The translations under genes were made by a program, and so were the position numbers. A stretch of DNA of 64,000 nucleotides from Ornithobacterium rhinotracheale. GTDB taxonomy: Bacteria > Bacteroidota > Bacteroidia > Flavobacteriales > Weeksellaceae. The notes below the pieces were generated by a model. The model made no database searches and was not told the origin of the DNA. It worked only from the letters and a program-made list of their open reading frames with translations. The first letter of the stretch is position 1. Each line of letters begins with the position of its first letter. Of the stretch, positions 16,990 through 25,716 are shown piece after piece. Location: positions 1,873,501-1,937,500 of the forward strand of contig NZ_CP094846.1 in the NCBI RefSeq assembly GCF_022832975.1. The letters are read 5' to 3'.

Positions 16990-19269
16990 ATGAAAAATCC
17001 ATTTAAATCGGTTTTTTACATTTTTTTATTAGTAGGAACCACAAGTATAGCACAAATCACAACTAATGAGGAGCCTTATAGTTTTACTCACAATAAAAAA
17101 CTATATGAAAAAAGCAAAAACACTTATTCTGTAATAAATCTACAGATACCTGATTTAAAAAAAATCTATGAAGAAGATGCTAATAGCCAAAATAATTCAG
17201 GCTTTGAAAGGGTTGCTGTACCCATATCCGTAAACTTTAATTCTGAACATGATGGGGACTGGACAGAAACATCTGAAGGCGGAAAATTATGGACTATAAC
17301 ATTTCATGCTAAAAATGCCAAATCTATAGATTTTGTATTTGATAAATTTTGGTTACCTAAAGGAGGGAAATTTTTCGTTTACAACCCCCAAACAAAAGAA
17401 AAAATAGGGGCTATAACTGCCGACTTCTTAGAGGGGAATAGGAACGAGCCTAAAAGTTTTTCGACTGGAATTATTTTAGGTGATATAATGACTTTAGAGT
17501 ATTTTCAACCAGAGGATATTAAGGAAAAACCTATAATTAGTATTAGTAAAATATATTATGGTTATAAAAAATTAAAATCCGCAGAAAAATTTGGAGATAG
17601 TGGAAATTGCAATGTTAACATCAATTGTGTTGAAGGTCAAAATTGGCAAAAAGAAAAAAATGCCGTTGCAAGAATATATATTAAATCTCCTAAAGAAGCT
17701 GGGTGGTGTTCTGGTGCCTTAATTAATAATTCAAAAGAAGATTCTTCCCCTCTCTTCTTAACAGCAGATCATTGTATTAATGATTATTTTGATGCTATTC
17801 GTAATAATGATTTATCCTCTTCCATTTTTTACTGGAATTACGAATTTCCTTCTTGTGAAAATGAAAATATTGAACCTCCTATTCTTTCCACCGCTGGAGC
17901 TATTGTAAAAGCAAATAACCCAGATACAGATTTTGCACTCTTAGAATTAAAACAAGACCCAAGAAATTTACCTAATGCTAAACTTTACTACCTAGGTTGG
18001 GATAGAACTGGTAATCACACCAAAGGAGGGGTGGGCATACATCATCCACGAGGAGATGTTAAAAAAATAAGCATTGACAATGATGATTTAAAAACTAACA
18101 AGCAAACAATTCATTGGACTGATGGAGGAATATCTCTACCAGAAACTCATTGGGTGTCTACAATTGATATTGGAACATCAGAAGGAGGTTCTTCAGGTTC
18201 CCCTCTTTTGAACTTCAATCATAATATAATAGGACAACTTCACGGGGGCGATTCTAGATGTGCTCCAGTAACAAAATACTATGGACGATTTGACATTTCA
18301 TGGAATGGAAACAACAATCCAGACAGCCGAAGAAAATTACAGCCATGGCTAGATCCTATTAATTCAGGGAAATTAACTTTAGAAGGGAAAGGCGTTATTC
18401 CTAATTATGAAATAGAAGGTAATTATTATCTATGCTCTACCTCACAATATATAGTAAAGAATTTAGCAAAAGAACAAACTGTAAATTGGAGTTTAAATCA
18501 TAGCAATGTAACTATCAGTGTTAAAGACAATATAGCTACACTTAGTCCTAAATCTTATAAATTCAACAATTCTTTCAACTTAACTGCAAAAGTTAGTGAC
18601 AAAGGAGGAAAACTCATAAAAACTTTACAAAAAGAAATAAGCCTAGGAGGAGAGATTCCTGATTTTGAACTATCCAGAATTGATAATTACGACATGTTCA
18701 ATCCGAGTTTAAATGATTCAAAAGAAATAATTTTATTTGCATCCCCTCTATCTTCTTATTCCTCTGGAAATTTTAATTTCACTACAGATTACTTCTGGAC
18801 TCTAAGAGAGAGCGAAGGAGCTTGGAGCGAGGAAAAAAGATATTATAATCAAAGTTTTATCGACATACAACCTGTATTCAACATCCCCTCTTATTCTTCA
18901 GGAGAATATATCGTCGATTTAGCAATAAACAATGCTTGTAAGCGAATGGCTAGAGTATTTCATTTTAATTTAAGCTTAAATAATAATCCTTATAGAATGT
19001 ATCCTATTCCTGCTAGTGGATATCTTAATTTTGAACTTAGAAACAATCCTACAAATAAGACTTTCCGAACTGCTTTAAGTTTTAATCGTCAAAACTTAGA
19101 CAATAAATATACAATCATTTTGTATAATAGCTCTGGAAAGGTAGTAAAAAGATTTACTAGTAATGAAATTAAAAGCAAATTCTCTCTTGCAGGACTACAA
19201 TCAGGATTCTATGTCGCACACATTATTATTAATGGAAGAACATACAAAGAAAATTTGATTATAAAATAA
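16990..19269 (+). CDS. Secreted trypsin-like (lysyl endopeptidase-type) protease with T9SS sorting domain
   Basis: 759 residues. A signal peptide (1-21) and a pro-region of about 190 residues precede the S1-type domain. The triad is visible: His261 in FLTADHC, Asp314 in NPDTDFALLEL, and Ser402 in EGGSSGSPL. HHPRGDVKKIS and several disulfide-type cysteines resemble Lys-C endopeptidases. A beta-rich region (about 465-670) leads to a C-terminal T9SS type A sorting domain (about 673-759: MYPIPASGYLNF, IILYNSSGKVVK, LAGLQSGFYVAHI). The protein should therefore cross the inner membrane by Sec and the outer membrane by the T9SS, using PorV. Lys specificity is inferred from overall resemblance. Confidence 0.9.
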   Translation: MKNPFKSVFYIFLLVGTTSIAQITTNEEPYSFTHNKKLYEKSKNTYSVINLQIPDLKKIYEEDANSQNNSGFERVAVPISVNFNSEHDGDWTETSEGGKLWTITFHAKNAKSIDFVFDKFWLPKGGKFFVYNPQTKEKIGAITADFLEGNRNEPKSFSTGIILGDIMTLEYFQPEDIKEKPIISISKIYYGYKKLKSAEKFGDSGNCNVNINCVEGQNWQKEKNAVARIYIKSPKEAGWCSGALINNSKEDSSPLFLTADHCINDYFDAIRNNDLSSSIFYWNYEFPSCENENIEPPILSTAGAIVKANNPDTDFALLELKQDPRNLPNAKLYYLGWDRTGNHTKGGVGIHHPRGDVKKISIDNDDLKTNKQTIHWTDGGISLPETHWVSTIDIGTSEGGSSGSPLLNFNHNIIGQLHGGDSRCAPVTKYYGRFDISWNGNNNPDSRRKLQPWLDPINSGKLTLEGKGVIPNYEIEGNYYLCSTSQYIVKNLAKEQTVNWSLNHSNVTISVKDNIATLSPKSYKFNNSFNLTAKVSDKGGKLIKTLQKEISLGGEIPDFELSRIDNYDMFNPSLNDSKEIILFASPLSSYSSGNFNFTTDYFWTLRESEGAWSEEKRYYNQSFIDIQPVFNIPSYSSGEYIVDLAINNACKRMARVFHFNLSLNNNPYRMYPIPASGYLNFELRNNPTNKTFRTALSFNRQNLDNKYTIILYNSSGKVVKRFTSNEIKSKFSLAGLQSGFYVAHIIINGRTYKENLIIK

Positions 19270-19321
19270 AATTTTAGATACAAAAAATAGTTAAAAATTA
19301 GGTTTAAGAGTTGCAACTCGC

Positions 19322-19329
19322 TAAATTTG
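19322..19329 (+). promoter_or_regulatory. -7 promoter element of metK
   Basis: TAAATTTG is an exact match. Its position puts the transcription start near 19336, just before the riboswitch. The sequence immediately upstream, GAGTTGCAACTC (19308-19319), is a perfect palindrome. Confidence 0.6.
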
Positions 19330-19344
19330 CACCGCAAAATAAAA

Positions 19345-19403
19345 TTAAAGATTGGAGGATAAATTTGACGGGTTGCAACCTCATTAAAAAATGCTAATAC
19401 GGA
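19345..19403 (+). ncRNA. Probable SAM-II riboswitch upstream of metK
   Basis: The leader contains the ordered conserved pieces of the SAM-II aptamer as I remember it. These are a short stem (GAGG 19355-19358 with CCTC 19379-19382), AAATTTGAC, TTGCAACC (19373-19380), an A-rich linker, TGCTAA (19392-19397) and ACGG (19399-19402). SAM-II senses S-adenosylmethionine through a pseudoknot and represses translation or transcription. Location 65 nt before metK, whose product is SAM, fits feedback control. The four-base stem is shorter than usual and I could not verify the pseudoknot pairing, so this is a motif-level call. Confidence 0.65.
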
Positions 19404-19467
19404 TTTTTTCTATATTCACAGCTTCCCATTTTATTTATTGCTCCGGTGTAACAAAAAAAATTAAATT

Positions 19468-20724
19468 ATGTCTTATTTTTTTACATCAGAGTCGGTGTCT
19501 GAAGGGCACCCAGATAAAGTAGCAGATCAAATTTCTGACGCTATTTTAGATCACTTTTTGGCATTTGATAGCCAAAGTAAAGTTGCTTGCGAAACTCTTG
19601 TAACCACAGGACAAGTAATCTTAGCGGGCGAAGTGAACTCAAAAGCCTATGTTGATTTACAAGAAATTACACGAAAAGTTATCGGTCGTATCGGGTACAA
19701 CGACAGCCAAATGAATTTTACAGCAGATTCTTGTGGTGTGCTTTCTGCCATTCACGAGCAGTCGCCAGACATTAGACAAGGTGTGGTGCAATCTGAAAAA
19801 GAAAACCAAGGGGCTGGAGACCAAGGAATGATGTTTGGTTATGCGACCAACGAAACCGAAAACTTTATGCCTCTGGCACTTGATCTTTCGCACAGAATTT
19901 TGCTTGAATTGGCAGAGATTCGTAAAAACGAAACCGAAATGCCTTACCTTCGTCCAGATGCTAAAGCACAAGTTACTTTGGAATACAGCGACGATAACAA
20001 GCCTACAAGCATCCACACAATTGTGGTTTCTACGCAACACGACGAATTTGGTGATGAAGTGGCTATGCAAGAGCGCATCCGTAGAGATGTGATTCAAATT
20101 GTGATTCCGCGTGTGATTCAGAAATTGCCTACGCACATCAAGGAATTATTTACATCGGACATTACCTACCACATCAACCCAACGGGTAAATTCGTAATCG
20201 GTGGACCGCACGGCGACACAGGACTTACGGGGAGAAAAATCATCGTAGATACTTATGGTGGTAAAGGCGCTCACGGTGGCGGTGCTTTCAGTGGTAAAGA
20301 CCCATCAAAAGTAGACCGTTCTGCGGCTTATGCCATGCGACATTTGGCTAAAAACTTGGTTGCAGCAGGTGTTTGTGAAGAAGCCTTGGTACAGGTATCT
20401 TATGCCATCGGTGTAGCAGAGCCTATGAGCCTTTGTATAGAAACTTACGGAACAAGCAAAGTAGATTTAAGCGATGCAGAAATTGCTCAAAAATTGCTTG
20501 AAAAATACGATTTCCGTCCTTATGCGATTGAAGAAAAATTCAAATTGCGTAATCCTATCTACGAAGAAACTGCGGCTTACGGGCACATGGGGCGTGAGCC
20601 ACGCGTGGTGAAAAAAGTTTTTGAAGGAAACGGACACGATAAAGTAGAGTGCGAAGTAGAACTTTTCACTTGGGAAAAATTAGATATTGTAGATGAATTA
20701 AAAGCGCTATTTGAGCTTAAATAA
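19468..20724 (+). CDS. metK: S-adenosylmethionine synthetase
   Basis: 418 residues. It makes SAM from methionine and ATP in the cytoplasm. Family signatures are present: [19 protein letters not shown] at the N-terminus (His and Asp for phosphate and Mg2+), [12 protein letters not shown] in the first third, and the P-loop-like [19 protein letters not shown]. The start follows an A-rich stretch without a strong Shine-Dalgarno, as is common in this phylum. A probable SAM-II element lies in the leader. It is convergent with the GH31 gene and shares its terminator. Confidence 0.97.
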   Translation: MSYFFTSESVSEGHPDKVADQISDAILDHFLAFDSQSKVACETLVTTGQVILAGEVNSKAYVDLQEITRKVIGRIGYNDSQMNFTADSCGVLSAIHEQSPDIRQGVVQSEKENQGAGDQGMMFGYATNETENFMPLALDLSHRILLELAEIRKNETEMPYLRPDAKAQVTLEYSDDNKPTSIHTIVVSTQHDEFGDEVAMQERIRRDVIQIVIPRVIQKLPTHIKELFTSDITYHINPTGKFVIGGPHGDTGLTGRKIIVDTYGGKGAHGGGAFSGKDPSKVDRSAAYAMRHLAKNLVAAGVCEEALVQVSYAIGVAEPMSLCIETYGTSKVDLSDAEIAQKLLEKYDFRPYAIEEKFKLRNPIYEETAAYGHMGREPRVVKKVFEGNGHDKVECEVELFTWEKLDIVDELKALFELK

Positions 20725-20745
20725 TTAATCTTTCTCTTATAAAAA

Positions 20746-20777
20746 AGGCTGAAATTCTAGAATTTCAGCCTTTTTTT
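20746..20777. terminator. Bidirectional terminator between metK and the GH31 gene
   Basis: A 26-bp perfect palindrome (20746-20771, centre CTAG) is flanked by A-run and T-run, serving both convergent genes. Confidence 0.88.
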
Positions 20778-20797
20778 GATTAATGAAGTTTTTTGTA

Positions 20798-23700
20798 CTA
20801 TTCTTGAGTGTTTAGATTTTTATCTACCAAGATGATTTTCTCTGCTTTAAAATTCGGTTTTCCTGCTTTTTTAGCTTTAAAAATAATTTGGCAAAGGTCT
20901 AAATCTCCATTTAGCACTGACTTCTCACCCACATTCACAAAAGTAGGATAAAGCACTTTTTCTCCACTTGAGTGCAAACGGTCGTTGGTCAAGTTTTCCA
21001 TAGATTTCAAATTCAATGGCTTAATTGAAACAAACTCATAAGACTCGCTGTTATACGGAATCGCTAAACTCAGCGCATTCACAGATTTAAGTCCTTTACC
21101 TTTGATGGTAACCACCACATTATCTCCCGCTTGGTAGGATTTCTTATCGGTTGAAAGACTTAAATTACCCTCCACTTTATCCGATGTATTTGGGTTTACG
21201 CCATCTTCCAATTGAGTGGCAACATTGGAGATGTCGTAGGCATCAATCCAGCCATTTTTATTGACATCACCACGGCTTACATAACCTTCAAAATCAGAAT
21301 CACCTTGTTTTAGCCCAGTATAGTTGATGTAAGATGTAAAGTCGTTTTGGTCGATTTTGCCATCGTTGTTAATGTCGCCCGGAATAAAGCTTTCTGTGCC
21401 TGGCACCTTGAACACATAAATTTCGCGTCCGCTTCCATAGTTGCCCACCGCCTCGGTTACAGCGATTTTCACGAAACGAGCCGTTGGGTGTTTTTCAAAA
21501 TTAAAGATTTTTGGTGTATTGCTTCTGTCCCAGCTAAATGTTCCGCTCTCTACCCAATTCTTTTTGTCTTCGCTGGTGTACACTTTTCCTTTCAAGAAAA
21601 TACCATTTCCACCATCTACTCTTGGCAAATAAGAGAATTTATCCAATTCGTTGTAGGATTTCAAATCGATGATGACATCAAACGGAACGGCTTTCGCGCC
21701 ATATTTTGTATGCATGGTTGAGCCTTCGTTTCTATCGAATAAATTACTAAGCTCAAATCCACCTTGCATAGGCACTGAAATCTCACCTTGAATGCCTTCA
21801 ATTGCAAATTGCAACGGATTGGCTTTGGTTGTCACCGCGAGTGTTGCCCAGTCTGACGCGCCTGATTTGTTCACGGCTCTCAATTTTAAATCATACGGCG
21901 TTTCGGCAGTCAAGTTTTCAATCAACAATTCATTGTTTTTAATGGTAGAAAACTTAACATCTCCGAGCATAATTTCATAGAAATCCGCATTTGGCTCCGC
22001 TGTCCAAGTTGGGCGAAGGCTATACGGTTTTATATTCTCATCGGTCACTGCAAAATTTTGTGGTGCTTGCAATGCGCCTGTTTTCTTTAATAATGGATTT
22101 TCTGTATTAAATTTAAATCCTTTTACTTCTAGCTCTACTCTGTTTTGGGCTACATCTGTTTTTTCCAAACGAACTAAAATTTGTGGATTTTTGATGATTT
22201 CCACTTTTTCAAACTCGCTACCTTTGGTCGCAAATTGATTGAAATTTGGTTTTTCGTTATAGAAATAAACATTGGTTTGCTCCATAAAGTCTTTTAGTGA
22301 ATGTACTTCTTTTAGCTTAATTCTTTTTCTACCAATGCGTGCTTTTAATCTTTTGGGCTTTTCGCTTACATTAATTCTAAATTCTGTAATTTTTTCTTTC
22401 ACAAAACCTTTAAAATCACCACTTGTAGGCTCCACCACTACCTTAACTTTGTCTCTATTTTGGTCTGAATTGATTATCGTTTTGGTTGATTTTCCTTTTA
22501 AATAAGCTTGTGTGAGCCCATCGTCATCGTATTCGGTAAAACTTGATTTTCCGTAAGGATAAATGTCGTAAATTCTCAATGCTTTGTCTATTTCAGACAC
22601 ATTGTTGTTTGGATTTGCCATCGGAATGATTGCTCCCGCTTTTACAAAAACTGGCAGTTTCCAAATCGGTGCTGCAAAATTGTTGATGACTTGCCCACCT
22701 TGGTACACATCGCCAGAGAAATAATCAATCCAAAGACCTTTAGGCAAATAAATATTATTTCTAATATCGTTTCCTTTGTCATCTGATTTTGTATCTTGAT
22801 AAATCGGTGCTACAAGGAAGTTTTCACCACACAAAAATTGATATTCGGTTGCTTTTCCGAGCGTGTATGAATTGGGTTCCGCAAGAAACATCGCACGCAC
22901 CATCGGGTCGCCATCTACAGCTTCGTTGGCCACACTATAAATGTATGGCATTAATTCAGATTTTAATTTTAAATAATTTCTATTGATTGAAGTCGTAGGC
23001 TCTCCCAAAATGTGTGGATATTTAGGATTTGCACCCCAGCCATCCATGTTCAGCTGCATAGGTGTAAAGGTTTTCCATTGGAAATCACGGGTATTCACAA
23101 TTGGATTTTTACCTCCAAAGATTCCGTCCATATCCGATGAAATATTGGGCTGACCAGATAATCCACTACCTAAGTAGGTCGGTATATGGAATCGGATATA
23201 TTCCCAGTTTCCGCCCGTTTGGTCGCCCGACCAAATTCCTGCATAGTGCTGGGTTCCTGCCCAACCATCTAATGAAATGATAAACGGACGCGCGTCGTTT
23301 CCATATTTAGGCATAATTTCCGCGACATCTTGCACACCATTTAGCCCAAAAGAATATCCTGCTCCCACCCAAGCCACATCGGTCTTGAGCACGCGCACGC
23401 CTGCATCTTTTACTTCCTTGATGATGTCACGCTGCAAAAGGGCTTCCACACCTTTTTTCGGGTGTAAATCAGATTGCGTCCAAAGCCCCACCTCTACGCC
23501 ATGCTTATTGGCATACTCGGTAAATTGCTTTAAATTCTGAACATTTCCGTCGAGCGTAGTAGTTTGCCCATATCCTGCACCATAACCATCGTTGGGCAAA
23601 ATCCACCCCAGAGGCATATCGTAACGGCTGTAACGATCGACCACAGCACGCGCCGAGAATTGATAATTATTTTTTTCGCCGTTTAGAGATTCTTTGATTC

Positions 23701-24640
23701 CGCCGTTGTCCTTTTGGCTTTCTTTGTACTTTTTGCCATCTTCGAACAGAATTCCCTTAGGGTCTTCTTTCCAATAATCTCGGTTATAAGCATTTAAATG
23801 CCCTTGATAAAATCCAAATTTTGGCAACAAAACAGGATTTCCCGTTAATTGATAATAGTCGTTTAAAAGTCCCACTGGCGTTTCGCTCACCATGAAGAAC
23901 ACATCGGCATAGTCTGTGTCGTGTTGCAATTTTACCACACCGCTGTTTCGGGTACCGAAATCATATTTACCTTTTTTAAAGGTGTACCACATAAATCCGT
24001 AACCTTCTGTAGACCAATAGAAAGGCTTAGGCGAAGCCACGCCACCATCTGTCCAGCTGTTTTCGTTGACAATGTTGATGGCTCTACCTTTATGCGAAAA
24101 TCGTCCGTTTTGCACACCACCGCCATAGAAATACTCGTTGGGCTGCTCTTTTAAAGTAATAACTACACGATTTTTTTGAAATTCAACAGGCGAAGCTTCT
24201 TTTACCACCCATTGGTTATTTTTCTTATTTTTTATGCTAAATAATCCCGATTTTTTATCAAAAACCACAGCAATTACATCTGTATCTATAGTAATATTGC
24301 TGCCGCTTTCGTTTAAGGATAAATTTTGTACTTTTTTGCGGGCATTTGGGATTAAGATTTCTGCCCCTGGCTTGGCTTGAGGCTTTCGGAACGACTTGCC
24401 CGAAGGGTCTAGAAAATACCTAAAAATATTGTTTCCGTAGAAATCTAAAAGAATCTTTTGCTGATTTTGCAAAGTGATTTCTATCGTAGTAGCGTTTAAC
24501 TTTTTTGCACCCACAATGGGCATACTTTTTACGCCAAGTTCACTTGTCGTAGAACTAGTTTGTTGCGCTTCGGTCATCGTGGGAGTCGCCACAAACCCAG
24601 CTACCGAAAGGGCAATCAAAGCAATTTTGTTTGTTTTCAT
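20798..24640 (-). CDS. Multidomain GH31 glycosidase, probable alpha-N-acetylgalactosaminidase
   Basis: 1280 residues with signal peptide (1-25). A GH31 N-terminal beta domain precedes the (beta/alpha)8 catalytic domain (about 250-620). Asp421 in VLKTDVAWVGAGYS is the expected nucleophile and Asp473 in IWSGDQTGGNWE the acid/base. Beyond the beta domains lie an FN3 module (about 855-937), a CBM32/F5-8-type-C module (about 940-1080), a dockerin-like pair of EF repeats (GDINNDGKIDQND and GDVNKNGWIDAYD, about 1088-1155) and a cohesin-like module (about 1156-1280). KTDVAWVG, the 52-residue nucleophile-acid spacing and this module order resemble GH31 subfamily 18 enzymes, which remove alpha-GalNAc from O-glycans. 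Subfamily is inference; GH31 is firm. No T9SS sorting domain is seen. Confidence 0.88.
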   Translation of the reverse strand: MKTNKIALIALSVAGFVATPTMTEAQQTSSTTSELGVKSMPIVGAKKLNATTIEITLQNQQKILLDFYGNNIFRYFLDPSGKSFRKPQAKPGAEILIPNARKKVQNLSLNESGSNITIDTDVIAVVFDKKSGLFSIKNKKNNQWVVKEASPVEFQKNRVVITLKEQPNEYFYGGGVQNGRFSHKGRAINIVNENSWTDGGVASPKPFYWSTEGYGFMWYTFKKGKYDFGTRNSGVVKLQHDTDYADVFFMVSETPVGLLNDYYQLTGNPVLLPKFGFYQGHLNAYNRDYWKEDPKGILFEDGKKYKESQKDNGGIKESLNGEKNNYQFSARAVVDRYSRYDMPLGWILPNDGYGAGYGQTTTLDGNVQNLKQFTEYANKHGVEVGLWTQSDLHPKKGVEALLQRDIIKEVKDAGVRVLKTDVAWVGAGYSFGLNGVQDVAEIMPKYGNDARPFIISLDGWAGTQHYAGIWSGDQTGGNWEYIRFHIPTYLGSGLSGQPNISSDMDGIFGGKNPIVNTRDFQWKTFTPMQLNMDGWGANPKYPHILGEPTTSINRNYLKLKSELMPYIYSVANEAVDGDPMVRAMFLAEPNSYTLGKATEYQFLCGENFLVAPIYQDTKSDDKGNDIRNNIYLPKGLWIDYFSGDVYQGGQVINNFAAPIWKLPVFVKAGAIIPMANPNNNVSEIDKALRIYDIYPYGKSSFTEYDDDGLTQAYLKGKSTKTIINSDQNRDKVKVVVEPTSGDFKGFVKEKITEFRINVSEKPKRLKARIGRKRIKLKEVHSLKDFMEQTNVYFYNEKPNFNQFATKGSEFEKVEIIKNPQILVRLEKTDVAQNRVELEVKGFKFNTENPLLKKTGALQAPQNFAVTDENIKPYSLRPTWTAEPNADFYEIMLGDVKFSTIKNNELLIENLTAETPYDLKLRAVNKSGASDWATLAVTTKANPLQFAIEGIQGEISVPMQGGFELSNLFDRNEGSTMHTKYGAKAVPFDVIIDLKSYNELDKFSYLPRVDGGNGIFLKGKVYTSEDKKNWVESGTFSWDRSNTPKIFNFEKHPTARFVKIAVTEAVGNYGSGREIYVFKVPGTESFIPGDINNDGKIDQNDFTSYINYTGLKQGDSDFEGYVSRGDVNKNGWIDAYDISNVATQLEDGVNPNTSDKVEGNLSLSTDKKSYQAGDNVVVTIKGKGLKSVNALSLAIPYNSESYEFVSIKPLNLKSMENLTNDRLHSSGEKVLYPTFVNVGEKSVLNGDLDLCQIIFKAKKAGKPNFKAEKIILVDKNLNTQE

Positions 24641-24729
24641 TTATAAATTATTATTTAAAAATCAATTAAATATAAAATTCAGACTAATTTACGAAAAAAA
24701 CATAATTCGCCACAATTTATCCATAAAAA

Positions 24730-24755
24730 AAGCCACTCACAGTTATGAGTGGCTT
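24730..24755 (-). terminator. Terminator of the atpB-atpG operon
   Basis: Stem AAGCCACTCA / TGAGTGGCTT; the plus-strand A-run on its left gives the U-tract for the minus strand. It lies between atpG and the GH31 start. Confidence 0.85.
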
Positions 24756-24783
24756 GAATATTTTAAAATATTATTTTTGAGAA

Positions 24784-25647
24784 TTATCCAGCAAGCGCAT
24801 CGGCTCCACCTACAATTTCCGTAATCTCGTTGGTAATTGCCGCTTGTCTTGCCTTATTGTATTGCAATTTGAGTTCTTTTTGTAGCTCGGTAGCATTATC
24901 TGTAGCTTTATGCATTGCTGTCATACGGGCACCATGTTCCGATGCGAATGAATCAGACAAAGCTTTAAATAATTGTATTTTAAGCGTTTTTGGTAACAAA
25001 TCTATAAGGATTTCTTTTTTGCCTGGCTCAAAAATATAATCTACATGTATTCCTTTCCCCTCATTGTTATTATCCACGGTGATAGGTAAAAATTTCTCAT
25101 TTTTGATGATTTGTGTCGCCGCATTTTTAAATTGGTTGTACACAAGATAAACCTCATCGTAGATATGATCTTTGAAGGATTTCATAACACTTTCGGCTAT
25201 TTTTGAGCTATTTTCAAAAGTGAAATCGTCCCATAAATCAGACTCGTTACTGTGAATTTTATGGTCTTTTTTGAGCAAGTCATTCCCTTTTTTCCCGATG
25301 GCTAAAATTGAAACTTTTTTACCTGCAAAATCTTCATTACTGCTTCGGATTACTTCCTTAATGATATTAGCATTGAAAGCTCCAGCTAACCCACGATTCG
25401 ATGTAATGGCTACTATGAGTACATTTTTCACTTCTCTATTTTGAGAATAGACGCTACTTACTCCTTCTGTATCCATGCTCACATTAGCCATAAGCTCTCT
25501 CAATTTCTCGGCATAGGGGCGCATTTGCTCAATGGCGTTTTGCGCTTTTTTGAGCTTAGCGGCAGATACCATTTTCATTGCATTGGTAATCTGCATTGTT
25601 GAGCCTATCGAAATGATTCTACTTCTGATTTCTTTTAAATTCGCCAT
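24784..25647 (-). CDS. atpG: ATP synthase F1 subunit gamma
   Basis: 287 residues; the central rotor shaft linking F1 catalysis to the c-ring. The N-terminus MANLKEIRSRIISIGSTMQI TNAMKMV (read without the gap) and the C-terminus RQAAITNEITEIVGGADAL are diagnostic coiled-coil ends. It is the last gene of the minus-strand atp operon, 69 nt after atpA, with an extended hairpin in that gap. A terminator follows. Confidence 0.97.
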   Translation of the reverse strand: MANLKEIRSRIISIGSTMQITNAMKMVSAAKLKKAQNAIEQMRPYAEKLRELMANVSMDTEGVSSVYSQNREVKNVLIVAITSNRGLAGAFNANIIKEVIRSSNEDFAGKKVSILAIGKKGNDLLKKDHKIHSNESDLWDDFTFENSSKIAESVMKSFKDHIYDEVYLVYNQFKNAATQIIKNEKFLPITVDNNNEGKGIHVDYIFEPGKKEILIDLLPKTLKIQLFKALSDSFASEHGARMTAMHKATDNATELQKELKLQYNKARQAAITNEITEIVGGADALAG

Positions 25648-25664
25648 TTGATAGCTTATTTTTT

Positions 25665-25702
25665 AAACATTGCCTATCTATACTGAAAGATAGACAATGT
25701 TT
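25665..25702 (-). other. Intercistronic hairpin between atpA and atpG
   Basis: AAACATTG (25665-25672) pairs with CAATGTTT (25695-25702), and inside it CTATCT with AGATAG, with one C/A mismatch between the two helices and an 8-nt loop. No U-tract follows on the minus strand (the next bases are A-rich), so this is not a terminator. It may stabilise or process the mRNA. Confidence 0.7.
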
Positions 25703-25716
25703 TACTTTAAATATTA

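Noticed and set aside
16990-19269. Fusion of two genes (protease and sorting domain)
   Set aside because: A C-terminal sorting domain joined to a secreted protease is the normal T9SS cargo design.
19657-20136. 159-codon frame antisense to metK
   Set aside because: It is a shadow of the strongly conserved metK frame; its His/Cys/Asn-rich composition is typical of antisense translation and no start signals are present.
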